The notes beneath the pieces were generated by a model. The model had not been told where the DNA came from, made no database searches, and saw nothing but the letters and a program-made list of their open reading frames with translations. Source: Typha latifolia (Eukaryota; Streptophyta; Magnoliopsida; Poales; Typhaceae). From it: DNA of 64,000 nt. The translations under genes were made by a program, and so were the position numbers. The stretch spans positions 5,022,001 to 5,086,000 of the forward strand of contig CM034107.1 of the NCBI GenBank assembly GCA_019914945.1, read 5' to 3'. How positions within the stretch are numbered: the stretch's first letter is position 1; each line of letters begins with the position of its first letter. Positions 50,463-62,074 of this stretch are shown one piece after another.

Positions 50463-53400
50463 TGTAACAACCTATCTCATAAAAAAAATTAAGTTATTGC
50501 ATGGCACGACACGGCCAGCCACAATGTGGTCGGCCTTGTGCCATGCAGTGGTAGGGGGGAGGGCGCCACGGGCCCCAGCCGCCAACCCGGCCAATCTGGC
50601 TGGGCTAGCTAGCGCGGCGAGCCCTACTGCCTCCACCGCGGCTTCCCTTCCCACCGCCTCTCTCTCTCTCTCTCAAAATTTCTCTCTCTTTTTCCCTCAT
50701 GCCGCCGTCGGCCTGTCGCCACTGGGGTAAGCCTCTCTCTCTCTCTCGCCCTTGGGCTCGGGCTCGCCGGAGTCGAGCAGCCAGTGAGAGGCTGGCCGCT
50801 GGATGGCCACCAGCGACCGATGCCCTCCCTGCTGGCCCGGGTCCGCAACCCCCTCCCTCCCCTCCTCCCTCCTCCTCCTCTTCTCTTCTTCTTTTATTTA
50901 TTTCTTCTTCTTCTTTCTCCTCCTCCTTTCTCACCTCTTCCCCCTTCTGCATCAGGGTTAGGCTCGGCCCAGCACTATGGTACACAATGCTGGGCCGAGT
51001 CCAGCACTATAGCAAAGGGGTTGCTCCCTTCTAAATTTTTTACATTAATTATATGTTTTATTTTCTAAAACTTAGGTAAATTAGTTTATTTAGATGGTAG
51101 ATTATTTTAATAATTCACATATAAGTATCAGCTAAGTATTCTTGGTATAAGAATTTATTAATTATAATTATAAATACTTGCATATGAATTTATTTATAGT
51201 TTAGCCATTGTTTATTAGATTAATACATGTAATCATATTGATAATAATCTTATATTTTATATATTTAGTTTTATTAAAAATAATTAAATTATATAAGTTT
51301 CTATTAATGTTTATGTATACTTATACATGCATATATTTAATATATATAAATATATAATGTATTTCTAGCATTATATTCTATACAATAAAATACTGAGCTC
51401 GGATAATTATTTTTATATTAATGGATAATCATTATTATATGTATAATTAGTAATTAGTTAAGTAAAAGTATTAGTTGCCAAATAATTGAATTATACTTAG
51501 TTATTGTATGTACATGTATTTTAATTATATTATTGTATATCTGATTCTTTTATGGTTTCATATAAAAGAGATTAATTATTATATGCCTAATATATAATTA
51601 GAATAAGGTTGTCATAAGTATATATATAATATAAACCCAGTTATTTAACAAAAATTTAATAAGTTATTATATTTTACACTAATAAATTCTAAATGGGATA
51701 AACGACTAACTTCATACTATTTAAATATTTTTCAGATCCCAAACCCCCTTATTTGAGACCCCATGGCGACGAGTGGTAGTTGATCGATGGACGTGAGGGA
51801 TACGTGTGTAGTATCTTCTGATCAAAAGTGAAGAGTCTTATCCCCTAGACATCTTTCTCAATTTTATGTTATATTATATATTATGTACATGTATGTTTTG
51901 GCTTCCAGCATGATTATATAATTTTATGATGTATGTAATTAGGCTGATCTTAGATATGAGTATGATGATGATAAATAGAGATGATTAGAGATGACTATAC
52001 TATTATAATTTTATGTCTAGTTGATCTGTAGCATGAGTATGCATGTGATAGATTAGCATGAGTATGCATGTGTTGACTACATAGTTAGAGACTACATTGC
52101 ATCATTTTTTTCTTGATTTATGTTCCACCTAAATTTCTATTATGCATTGACTTGTTATCGTACTGGATATATACGTATGATCTGTCATTTAAAAGGAAAG
52201 CATGAAATCTGATTGATAAGATAGTTGATAGAAAGCGTGAGGATACCCGAGTGGGCGCGAGGGTTAGGGCGTGCTTGGAGATGATTGATTGCTCGACATA
52301 GTTGCAATCCTATTGGTCTTAAGTCCGAAGTCGTTAGTCTGTGTACGTAGTAGACATTTAAATACATGCCGTTCTTTAGGGCATATGTGTCAAGTTATCC
52401 TCACGAGGTTTCTATTAGCTAAGAGGGTGCCCAATTTGGATGGAAAATGGCGGGGCATGGTTATATTTGAAATACTCTTTGCAGGTGGCAGAGTATGCCC
52501 TAAGACTTTGGATATGATGTTGAGATCGGATACCGGGTGTTGACTATGCACGGTGGTCTATTATGATGATAATTCTTTAGAGATGGCATTGATGACTAAG
52601 ATGTTGAGAAATACATATGATTTTATTATCATCTAATATACCTAATTATCGAGTGGTCATTATGCATCATATGTGGTTGCATTTGATATCATAACATGGT
52701 CATGATCATCATGCATCATATGTGTTATATAAAGAGAGTTATGATGATGGTATGACATAGAGATTTGCTTATACATTGTCAAGAATTATATACTTTGATT
52801 AGTTATGACATGATATCTACTATACATTTATATATTATTGAGGATATATTCATATACTCATTCATAACATGATATTTCTATGTGATTCATATTATTTAGT
52901 ACATGATTTACTCTCTATTTGGCATTACTAATTCGGGGTAAGGTCTATTCACTAAGCATTTTGCTCGTGACTCTCTTTATTTCTTTTCTAACCCCCTTAG
53001 ATATGTGGTACATGATAACGACTTGAGATAGTTTGAGAAGATATTTTAGAGCGATGATGAGGTGAGCTATAGATATGAAACAGTATAGATGATAATTTAT
53101 ATAGAAATTGAGTTGTACTAGTATTTGATATTTGTATTTTTTTTTGTATTAGACGATGATTTGTATAATACAAATCGAATCATAATATACTCTACTATTG
53201 TATTAGTTGTTTTAGTTGTATCTTAATAGTTTGTCGTGGCATGTGTGGATCCTGCCAGATTATGTAGTAGTCTAGTGTATGTTATTATGGACTTGGATAT
53301 TTATATGTTAACAGGTTTATTTGGTTAATAGTATGATTTATTTGGTGATGGATTATGTGATCATGGATATATTAGCAGGTTTTATTTGATGATGTCATGA

Positions 53401-53519
53401 TTATATATACATAGGAGTGTATCTGTGCGTGACGAGCCCCGCCCGACCTGTCGCGTGCATCGCGCATTCTGTGTGGGCGGATGGGCGTGCATGTGCTAGT
53501 GCCGGGCGGGGATATTACA
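50463..53519 (+). mobile_element. Solo-LTR-like element, about 3.06 kb, 5-bp TSD, inside a LINE
   Basis: The element starts TGTAACAACC and ends GATATTACA, so it has TG...CA termini with TGTAA/TTACA inverted tips. GCGGC occurs at 50458-50462 and again at 53520-53524. LINE sequence continues on both sides. The 5' 570 bp are GC-rich (GGCACGACACGGCC, GGCTGGGCTAGCTAGC) with CT-rich tracts; the rest is AT-rich with no gag or pol frame. I see no second LTR inside, so a solo LTR is the simplest reading. A large internal-deletion derivative is an alternative. Confidence 0.7.
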
Positions 53520-53524
53520 GCGGC

Positions 53525-54129
53525 TCTACTAGGGAACTAACATCATCCTATTGCCCAAGAAACTTAGCGTTGCCACAATCGGTGATTATCACCGCATCAA
53601 TCTTTGCAACGTTAGCTACAAAATCATCATGAAGATTCTAGCAGGTAGAATGAAACAGCTTCTCAATAATCTCAACTCTAAGGAACAAAATGCGTTCATC
53701 CCAATCACCAAATAATCGATAACTAAATGGTGGTTCACAAGATGATGGCTTTCCTGAATTCCTTTAAAAGCAAGGCCAATCCTTATAGTTGATTTGTCAA
53801 AGGCTTTCGACGAGATGGAGTGGGCATTTCTTAGGGACTATCTCTTGATCCATGGTTTCGCTGAGAAGTTCTCAAACTTGGTGTGCAACTGCATCTTCTC
53901 TTCTACGCTAGATGTGATGGTGAATGGCGAAATGGGAGGATCATTCAAACCGTCTCATGTATTACATTAAAGGTGCTTTCTTTCCCTTATTTATTCATGT
54001 TAAGCTCCAATATTCTCCTCTTGCTCTTGAACAAAAAGTCTCGCATCAATAGGTTTTGTAGTGTGTGATCGGCTAGGGTACCATCAATGTTGTCGCACCT
54101 CATGTTTGCCGATGAATTTCTGCTCTTCG
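53525..54129 (+). mobile_element. LINE reverse-transcriptase fragment, right of the LTR insertion
   Basis: Plus-strand reading gives TNIILLPKKLSVATIGDYHR, INLCNVSYKIIMKILAGRMK, LIVDLSKAFDEMEWAFLRDY and VMVNGEMGGSF, which are RT fingers/palm segments. The frame is broken by stops near 53715 and 53970. It is cut at 54129 by another LTR of the same family as 50463-53519. Confidence 0.75.
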
Positions 54130-54355
54130 TGTAACAATCTAATCCTAAAAAAAATATTTTGAGGCACAACACGACCGGCCACGCCGTGATCGACCTCATG
54201 CCCAAGCCAAGCCTAGTATGTGAGACATTTGCTCAACTACTTTGGTAGGCTTTGGGGGTGCCACATGCACCTAAATGCTGGCCTGACCAATTGGGCTGGG
54301 CTAGCTAGCTGTGGTGACCCCCCTAGCTGCTACACCCATCTACTTCCCCATCGCC

Positions 54356-54360
<5 letters not shown>

Positions 54361-54431
<71 letters not shown>
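54361..54431. repeat. (CT)n microsatellite in the LTR
   Basis: About 35 CT units. The translated LS/ER-repeat frames here are spurious. Confidence 0.97.
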
Positions 54432-54433
<2 letters not shown>

Positions 54434-54645
54434 TTTTCTCTTCTTTTCTCTCCTCTCGTAGCTTCTCTCTCTCCTTTCTCTCAAATTTCTCCCCTCGAAT
54501 TCCCACCACCACCTCCACCATCGAGTAGTGTTGGTGAGCATCCTCCTTCCTCCTCTCCCTTCTCTTTTCTCTTCTCTTCTCTTCTCTTCTCTTCTCTTCT
54601 CTCTCTCTCCCTCTTAAGGATCCTTCTATGTGCAGTTCAAGCTTG

Positions 54646-54648
<3 letters not shown>

Positions 54649-54695
<47 letters not shown>
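54649..54695. repeat. (CT)n microsatellite in the LTR
   Basis: About 23 CT units, about 220 bp after the first tract. A (TCTTC)n-like stretch lies between them (about 54563-54602). Confidence 0.97.
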
Positions 54696-54697
<2 letters not shown>

Positions 54698-55429
54698 CTT
54701 TGGGCTTGGGTTCGTCGAGCCGAGGTTGACTAGCGGTCGGTCCCCTCCCTCGCTGATGGCTTCCCCTCCTCCTCCCTTCCCTTCTCTCTCTTCTCTTCTT
54801 TCTTCTTATTCTTCTTCTTTCTTCTTATTCTTCTTCGGTTTCCCTTTTCATTTCTTGTAGCAGTGCTAGGCTCAGCTCAGCATTGTAACATAGGGATTTT
54901 GCCTCTTCTTCATTTCTTTTAGTTATGTAGATTATTTCCTAAAGTTAAGGTAATTTAGTTTATTTAGACTAGTTAATTATTTAATAATTTATACTCACCA
55001 ATATAATTATTATCTAAATGTAATTAGTGTAATTATTAATAATCGTTGTACACATTTGCACATAAATATATCTATTAACATTTTTTTTATTAGCTTCAAT
55101 TTTCTGTTTGGGTTTGGGTTTAGGGAGGAAGTTTAATCTTGGAGCTGATCTAGTTTTTCCTTATGGTGCAGGAATGTCAGCAGCAACACCCTCTCATGAT
55201 CAATTGGCAATGTTTTCATGGACATGCGTAGTCTAGAAACATTGTAATCTACCATGCTATTATTTCATTTTATGTGATGTGCATATGAGATATTCATGGT
55301 TTGTTAAATCTGTTTGAAAAGAACCTTTGAATTTGAAGGTTTTTTTTTATTCCTTAGTTCAAGTTGTCCTAAGTTTGCTTTTGGATATTTTAGTTCCTTC
55401 TAATTCTGCAGTTGCTACGTGATAATATT

Positions 55430-55980
55430 TCTTATCCGATTTGTATTCGCATTCAATTAAAATTAAATTCATATATGGTCCATATTCATATACATTTAAT
55501 ATTCGATTCATATCCGGAATATATCTGTATCCATTTAGTTAGAATATAATTTTAAATTTTACTATCCGTCCAATATCCATATCCGAATCAGATTGTCAGA
55601 AGGCCATCAAAAGCTTAAACATGGCAAAGTATAGCCCTTGGCGCATCAGGAACATGGTGCTTGAATGCCTAAGCTTGAGTGAGCAATTTTTGGAGATTAA
55701 GTTCGTGCATGAGGAAATGCAATGTTGTAGCTGATTGGGCAGCGACCAGGGCTAGCGTGTCCTCCGATTATTGTAGTTGTAACCGGCTAGGACCCATCCC
55801 CATAGAATTTTGTAACCTTATTTCTACCGACGCATTGAACGCGGGGGCAGTTCAGTAATATATAGCTAAAAACAGCTCCTTGGCTTCAAAAAAATAAATA
55901 TTCATATCCGAGGCTAAAATATAAATCCGGATGTAGGTTGAGCACTATTTAATCCGTCTTCGAACCGTTTTCATCCCTAC
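55430..55980. mobile_element. Decayed repeat with ATCCGAAT words and a hAT-like right end, split by a LINE tail
   Basis: Segments 55430-55586 and 55898-55980 share ATATCC/ATCCG words (TATCCGATTTGTATTCGC, CATATCCGGAAT, ATCCGGATGTAGG). The right end GAACCGTTTTCATCCCTA (reverse complement TAGGGATGAAAACGG) resembles a hAT MITE end. The left end is not recognisable. The inserted LINE tail is listed separately. Confidence 0.45.
55587..55897 (+). mobile_element. 5'-truncated LINE tail with 14-bp TSD
   Basis: The fragment encodes the end of a LINE RNase H domain: DCQKAIKSLNMAKYSPWRIR, NMVLECLSLSEQFLEIKFVH and a GNAVADWAA-like region altered by stops. It ends with an A-rich run at about 55888-55897. 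ATATCCATATCCGA (55573-55586) and ATATTCATATCCGA (55898-55911) flank it, 13 of 14 identical. The size, A-rich 3' end and long TSD are typical of target-primed reverse transcription with strong 5' truncation. Confidence 0.85.
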
Positions 55981-57328
55981 TATGATCCCTTCCAAGAGCA
56001 ATGCTTACAGAGCTAGTGTGTTATATATAAGTATGAGAAAGCAATTTAATAAAACAGCTAAAAAATATTAGAAAAGTATTTATTTAAAAAAATTTAAAAA
56101 GAAAAACAGACTTGGAAGTATATGTATATTCGTACGGAAACTTAGAAAGGCTAAAAGGACAAGTATCTCGATACTTATTAAGAACTCCCTTTTGTGAGAG
56201 AAGTAGAAAGAATCCAAATCTAAGAATAACCGAAAGCTCATACGTTGGAGTTCATATTATATGAGTATTATTCCAATTTGAAACTAGGACAAAATTTTTC
56301 TCCTCTCAAAGTAAAAGCTCAAATAGAAACTTGAGGTAAAAAGATTCTCTCCCTCTTCATCATTATCTAAGCATATTCTTCTATACAGTTTGTCCTAAAT
56401 CTTGGATTAGCAAATTGTGCTTAGTAGATTTGACAGCCAATGCGAAAGTAAAACCTGAGTACTTAGGGCAAAGTCTTGATAATAGTAAAAATTGTTAAGG
56501 GAGTCCTACAGAACAACCTTCTAACTAGTGCAACACTTAGGGCCTATTTACTTAAAGAGCTTTTCTAGATGCTGCATTAATGAATGCAGTATCTAATCTC
56601 ATTTTAATCTCAATCCAATCTTAATCCATCTTCATTCTCTTATTTCGATCTCAGTTCAATCACAACCCATCTCTCTCCTCTCCTATTATTTCCATCCTCA
56701 ACCCTAACTCATCTTGTCTCTCATCTCTTCTATCCTCCTCTAATTAAACACTTATTACTAAATATGTGAGTATAAAATATAACTAGCCAAACATATTTTT
56801 AGTAGATACAGCATTATGAAATACAATCAATTAAACAAGTCATTTGCTTCTCTAAATACAATATCTAGAGAAATATGTATCTCTTAATATACATGTATTT
56901 CTAAATACAAAAAACCCTTTAGCCTCCTAAGGAGATTGTTTCCATGCGAAAACTAGCAGGCACACAAGACGCTTGGCGAGAAAACCTTACAATCATCTAC
57001 TCTGAGGATTATATAAGATCTGCTGTATTGACAAATCACTCCACCTATCTAGCAAGACATATCCCTTAGTCTACTACATCTGGTTGCATATCTCATGTTG
57101 AACAAGAACCATAGCCCGCAAGCCATAGTTTACAAAGCTGCCATGAAGATAGATCACGCAAAGGCAGTCATCTACAGGGCACTACAGATGCATATGAAAG
57201 ATCTACGTCAGCTAAGCAAACAATCTTGGGAATGTTACAGATCCAAAATATTAACCAGGTTTCTTACATTATGCTGTCAGAGGTGATTGCTTGTGCATGA
57301 ATGGATTTCTGATTGTTGCTTCCACTTC
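55981..57328. other. Non-coding stretch between repeats and the BTB exon
   Basis: No supported gene. It includes the 3' UTR of the BTB gene on the minus strand (right end). About 56540-56930 may be a decayed MITE, since CTTAGGGCCTATTTACTT and AATGCAGTATC on the left are loosely mirrored by AATGCTGTATC in reverse complement on the right. Confidence 0.4.
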
Positions 57329-57793
57329 CTATGGCTGCAGCCGCAAATCCTTGACAGCAGTATTGACTTGCCTAGTGAGGTAGGATTCGTAGATCTCAAC
57401 TACAAGTCGCGGGTCCTTCTCCACGAGCTCTTTGTACTCCTCTCGTTCAGTTAGTGCGGCCATGTTGTCCATGATCAATGACAGGGCAGCCTCAAGCAGT
57501 TGTTTCGCATTGTGTCGGTGGGCAAACGCATAACTGGCAATGGCATTTTCATTGTTCACTTTGGATGTCATGAACTTCTCACAGAAGGCCTTGAGATGCT
57601 TCACTTGGTATTTCTCAGCCAACACAAGGAGGTCGCAGGCTACCTGCTCATCCAGAAGCACTTCTGCAGTGTAGAGGTAGTGGACAAAAGAACGCAGAAC
57701 ATCATAAGAGACATCATAGATCTTGATTACGCCGCTCCGGCTCTCTTCCATCTCATTCTCAAGCATTGCCTTGAAAACAGGAGATCTACTAAT
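57329..57793 (-). CDS. BTB/POZ domain protein, last exon only (155 codons including stop)
   Basis: On the minus strand the exon starts at 57793 after a TTTTTAATCAG acceptor in phase 0 and ends at TGA 57329-57331. It begins ISRSPVFKAMLENEMEES, the second half of a BTB fold (usually preceded by PAHKAVL). VSYDVLRSFVHYLYTAEVLL, LLVLAEKYQVKHLKAFCEKF and AHRHNAKQLLEAALSLI follow, then a helical tail ending in VEIYESYLTRQVNTA. It closely resembles plant BTB/POZ proteins of the At4g08455 type (from memory, about 240 aa), so roughly the first third is missing. Such proteins act as CUL3 ubiquitin-ligase adaptors, which is a family inference. Upstream exons were not found to 64000. Confidence 0.9.
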   Translation of the reverse strand: MSRSPVFKAMLENEMEESRSGVIKIYDVSYDVLRSFVHYLYTAEVLLDEQVACDLLVLAEKYQVKHLKAFCEKFMTSKVNNENAIASYAFAHRHNAKQLLEAALSLIMDNMAALTEREEYKELVEKDPRLVVEIYESYLTRQVNTAVKDLRLQP

Positions 57794-60700
57794 CTGATTA
57801 AAAAGAGACCCAGATTAGTTTCGAGCACATGATATTGAAAACTTTGGATTTCCAACAAATCATCCAACTGATGTTCAGTAACAAGCAAGAAGCACCTAGG
57901 GATGTGCCACTGTCCAAAAATCTATGCTTCAGGCTTAGGAAAAGCACTTACAGCATTACCTTTTATTTGAAAGATTCTGGAGCTATAAAACAATCTCTAG
58001 GGAATTGTCCAACAAATAACAGTCCCTGGCATATTTTCCAGATTCAATTGGAAGCTCATTTTGCTAAGCAAGGAATAGATGAAGAGGATGTGTTGAGAAT
58101 ACATATACACTCCTTATAAAGGAGAAACAGGAATAAGGGTAAAGGCTAATTTTGATTAACTTAAACTTGTATTTATATTCAATGAGTTTTTTAGTTGATT
58201 CTTAAAGATAAAATGGGATGGTTGAGGTACATGGCTCAAGCCCAGAATACCAATACATCAAAAAAATTTAGACACAATGAAATGAAATCTGCTAGCGATG
58301 ACAAATAGATAAAGTGATGATTCAAATACCATTTCATTCGAGTATACAACAAGATGGCCCTAACAATTAGCATGCATGAGAAAGAGGGCTCATTACAAAA
58401 TCCCAAAATTTCACACTTCATTCACTGTACTGATTTTGGTTACAAAGTTGATAGAGCCAATAGTTTGTAATGCTTAATGAGGTAAAGACTGCCCTCCATT
58501 TGCGTAAAACTAGAGTACTAGATAACAAACTATACTTATATATTTTCTGTAAACTATGTGGTTTGAAACTGAGCTCAACCGTCAAATAGCTAGATAACGC
58601 AGAAAACAAGCCAACCATATTTATACCAATAGAATATTAAAACAGTTAATAAGCTCTGAAGATTTGGGCTAGAAAGACCGCATAAAGTAGGAAAATCATA
58701 TGGTCTCACAAAGATGGCAAGTACATTAGATCATTAGCAGATCATGTGAATCCAGAAACCAAGATTTATATCTATATGTCTAATTAAACGCAATAAGAAA
58801 CAATACTCAATTGAAAACAATGGGCTATTCCTAATTTGCGAATAAATAAGGTAGGAAAATGTAACAGTCTTACAACTATGGTAACTAAATTAGGTTTCTT
58901 AAGAAATGTGAGAAACTAAACAAGAACTTGCATCTGTACGTCTATCTAAATGCACGAAGAAATTATATCAACGAGGCTCTAGTCATATTTTCTTTGCTCT
59001 TTTTAAAATGGAACAATGATCAAAATTAACATCACAAGGTAGTTGTGAAAACAGAAAAAAAGAAGAAAAAGAAGTGGGTAAAATGGAAAGTAAAGATCAA
59101 GCCATCAACTAATTACCATCAACATATTTAAGCAAGTTAGTCCTTAATAATAGTAAATATCTAGCCAATGGAAGAAAAAGAGTATGATAAAATCATATGA
59201 TATATATTTCAGAATATAATATTGCAATCTTTATAGCCCAGGGTGTGGTGTCGTAGTAACTCAAATTAGTCAGATAAGTCTCAAAACAATTACCAAGCAT
59301 TGCACTTTCTCTTCTTTCATTCTTCTCACTCACAGCTTGAAGAATCCACAAAATCCCCCAAAAGGGAAGAATTAGAATCTTTGAAAGCAAGAATTTTGTC
59401 ATTAATGTACATCTTTTCAATTGTCGATAATCAACCTAGCATATTGCTGGTTATAAGATGGAAAGTAAAAGAAGCTAGGATCATTCTTATACACAGACTA
59501 ACCTATCCTCCATCTTTTGCAGTCAAAATTTGTCTTTTTAATGGAACAAGTTATGCAATTTCAAACTAAAGAGTTTCACTTGAAAGAATAACATTGCACT
59601 CCTTTTTATCCCACTCCGAGTTTAGATTTTGTATCCAACTGAAGATAGCTTGGAGCCTAGGAAATTCATTCTACACTAAAATGGCCTCAAATATGCAAAA
59701 GAAAGGTACTAAAACATAACATTTGAAAATGCCATAGAACACATTTGAATGTTTGTGCAATTGAAGCATTGAAGCCACAAATAAAAAATCTCTAAGTCTT
59801 ATTACTATAATAGAAAATATTTTCACAAGTATTTCCATGTTATAGAGATATTGGTCCCCTACTCCCCTCTAATTAAAATATTGGTTCCACCACTGCTAAT
59901 GATACCAAGATTAACCGTAAATTCAGATAAATTTATACATTCATAGAATGACTGCAGAAGCTCTTCAGTTTTCCTATAATACCTAGATTCCAATATTAAG
60001 TATCAGGTATGATGCATAGTCAAGATGATATCCCATGGTCTATGTTATTTCATGATGACATCACTTTAATTGATGAATGTAACACAAAACGAACAACAAG
60101 CTCAAAGTATGAAAAGAAACTTAGAATCTAAAGGTTCCATGGTAATTAGTTTACGCCTTAGTACAATTTGTAATTTCTATAAAGTGAGGTATCTTTCAGA
60201 ATAATGATGGGAAGACCAAAGATAAAGTGGCAGGAAGTAGTAGCAGAAAATACTTAATTTAATGGAAAAAAATTGCACTAAATAGAGCTATATGAAGAAG
60301 ATTTATCCTTCTAGTACCTAATTAGTCTGGAACAAAGACTCGGTATAGTTTTGATTCTTATTAGTTTTATTACAACTGCTGTTTGTATGAGATACAGGAG
60401 GTAAAATAGGGCATTCTAGGTAATGATCCTCTCCTAATTTACGCATCATAGTTGAATTATCTTAACCAGATATAGCTAAAACAAGGTAAAAGAGAAACAA
60501 TAAAGTAATAAATTCAAGGAAACAAAGATTAATTCCCAAACTTGAAACAAAAGAAAAGAAAATACCTATGATATTAATTAGGAAATTTTACATATCACAC
60601 CATATGTTTTATCTATTTTATGATTTACACTTTGTCTTTGAGGGTTTTATAATTCGACTCCTTCCTTTTTTCCATAATTCTCATTTAACACCATGAAGTT

Positions 60701-60812
60701 ATTTTCAAATCCGATCCCTTTTCATTTATTAATTTCGTATTTTCTTTTCTATTTCATTATTCTATTTCTTCATTCTTGCTTACATTACTTTCCTAGGTTC
60801 ATCTAAGTGATG

Positions 60813-60990
60813 TAAATCTTACGAAAAGACTTGGTTTGTTATCTCTTGTTTGCTTTCGTAAAAAAAGACCAATTAAAGGGAGGGGCTTCTTCAAACAACA
60901 AGGAGCTGAGGCAACTGGGGGCTTCTTCAAACAACAAGGAGCTGAGGCAACTATTCAATCAAATGCTATTGAGCATATTTCCCATCACAA
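60813..60990 (+). pseudogene. ycf2: Plastid ycf2 fragment inside the Mutator-like element
   Basis: Plus-strand reading gives [18 protein letters not shown], matching the ycf2 segment ILVKDWICYLMFAF. After a frame change it gives [20 protein letters not shown], matching [20 protein letters not shown] of plastid Ycf2 (recalled from the family). The fragment is about 55 codons from the N-terminal region of a protein of about 2,280 aa, so it cannot function. It contains a 36-bp duplication. It is nuclear plastid DNA (NUPT) acquired by, or inserted into, the element. Confidence 0.8.
60885..60956 (+). repeat. 36-bp tandem duplication in the ycf2 fragment
   Basis: GCTTCTTCAAACAACAAGGA starts at 60885 and again at 60921. 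The duplicated stretch encodes [12 protein letters not shown] twice in the ycf2 frame. The two copies look identical over at least 32 bp. Confidence 0.95.
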
Positions 60991-61139
60991 TTATTAGTCT
61001 AATATTAGAGTAAAATAGCTGAAAAGAATTTCGAATAATATATATAAAATAATTAGTACTAAAGATAATAATACTAATCTAAGAATTATCCAATCAAAGA
61101 TCGCATTTATAACAATTATAGTTGTTATAAGGACTTGTA

Positions 61140-61520
61140 CTAACTACAAAGATATAATACTATTAATGAATTCAGTTTAATTTGGGAAAACAGTAACGTG
61201 GAAGAAGAAGAAGAAGAAGAAGAAGAAGAAGAAGAAGAAGAAGAAGAAAGAGGAAAGTGCTCCTCGATCCGATAGAAAATGGTTAAAAGATAGGAGGTGC
61301 AGGGTTTGCACCTATCAGAAGAAAAATTTAGAGGGATGACTTTAACATGTAGACTATTGGATCTTAGTGTTGGTGTCCACCTCTCATTCTGTTGGTTTTC
61401 CAAAGGTTTAAAGAAAAATTTAGAGAGACCCATCTCTCCTTCCCCACCCATGAGTAAATATTTCATAATAGCCTCATTAGACCATACATCTCTCTTGGCA
61501 TATCTAGACAAATTATTCAC
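61140..61520 (-). other. Unidentified open frame carried by the Mutator-like element
   Basis: A minus-strand frame of 126 codons (MNNLSRYAKRDVWSNEAIMK, then YLLMGGEGEMGLSKFFFKPL) runs into a poly-serine tract at 61201-61248 created by the GAA microsatellite. I recognise no domain. Its composition is not low-complexity in the first 85 codons, and a plastid intergenic-region origin is possible because ycf2 sequence lies next to it. Expression is not indicated. Confidence 0.3.
61201..61248. repeat. (GAA)n microsatellite
   Basis: About 16 GAA triplets within the Mutator-like element. Confidence 0.95.
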
Positions 61521-61657
61521 AAAAAAAAAACCTTTTTTTTGTCTTGTTGAAGGAAGGATTTTTTTTTACGAAGATCCTAACATATTATCTGATTAGAGCT
61601 TTTATTTATTTATTTATTTACTTAGAGTAGTTTTGATCAAAGTTCCATTAGTTTAGT

Positions 61658-62074
61658 CTAGAAATGATTTGTAGGATGTCCCATCCATAGAAATCCATAT
61701 AAATATAATATTTCCAACAATGGGCCTAAATTAGTGATTCGAAAAACTAAACTTCCTTTCCTCAATCTCAATCTTGATTCATGCAAAAATTTAGAAATTA
61801 TGATGCTAGTTAAATTGGAAAGACTCGAATTCCCATAGGAAGGAGGATTGGGGTTCATCTTCAACTGAGATTTCTGTGATCTTTCAAGAACCCTTTGTAG
61901 AGCTTTCGGATGTCCTTCTCGCTCATTTAATGAATAAAGGAATGAACCATAATAAGGTTCTCTCTTTCTTATGATGATTTTGGAGCCAGAGATAGACAAT
62001 TTCGAGAACATTGACCACAGGATGAAGAGTCTCTGCCTTTGTGAATCCAAACAATCAAGATAGGTAATTGCCAT
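61658..62074 (-). other. Unidentified 138-codon open frame carried by the Mutator-like element
   Basis: The minus-strand frame starts MAITYLDCLDSQRQRLFILW and ends GFLWMGHPTNHF. It is normal in composition and uninterrupted, and has no domain I can name. It could be a captured host exon or plastid spacer DNA. It is in the same orientation as the frame at 61140-61520, about 140 bp away. Confidence 0.35.

Larger units (their letters stand above)
54130..55090 (+). mobile_element. Truncated LTR, same family as 50463-53519
   Basis: Begins TGTAACAATC, then an A-run, GAGGCACAACACGACCGGCC, GGGCTGGGCTAGCTAGCTG, CT-rich tracts, GCTCAGCTCAGCATTGTA and TTAGTTTATTTAGA, in the same order as the copy at 50463. 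Similarity fades near 55090. No TTACA end followed by the left flank CTTCG was found, so it is truncated or the end is decayed. A spliced-gene reading of its open frames is not supported. Confidence 0.65.

Noticed and set aside
50472..51068. Ala/Pro-rich and Arg/Glu-rich frames at the start of the LTR
   Set aside because: The region has clear LTR ends and related copies elsewhere; the frames are composition effects.
54220..54860. Leu/Ser and Glu/Arg repeat frames
   Set aside because: Direct translations of CT microsatellites.
57500..58119. Plus-strand frames of 110 and 96 codons overlapping or adjoining the BTB exon
   Set aside because: The first is antisense to the conserved BTB exon; the second has no domain and lies in the intron.
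59193..59420. Possible N-terminal BTB exon on the minus strand
   Set aside because: No frame shows a BTB N-terminal motif such as PAHKA, and splice phases could not be matched to the exon at 57793.
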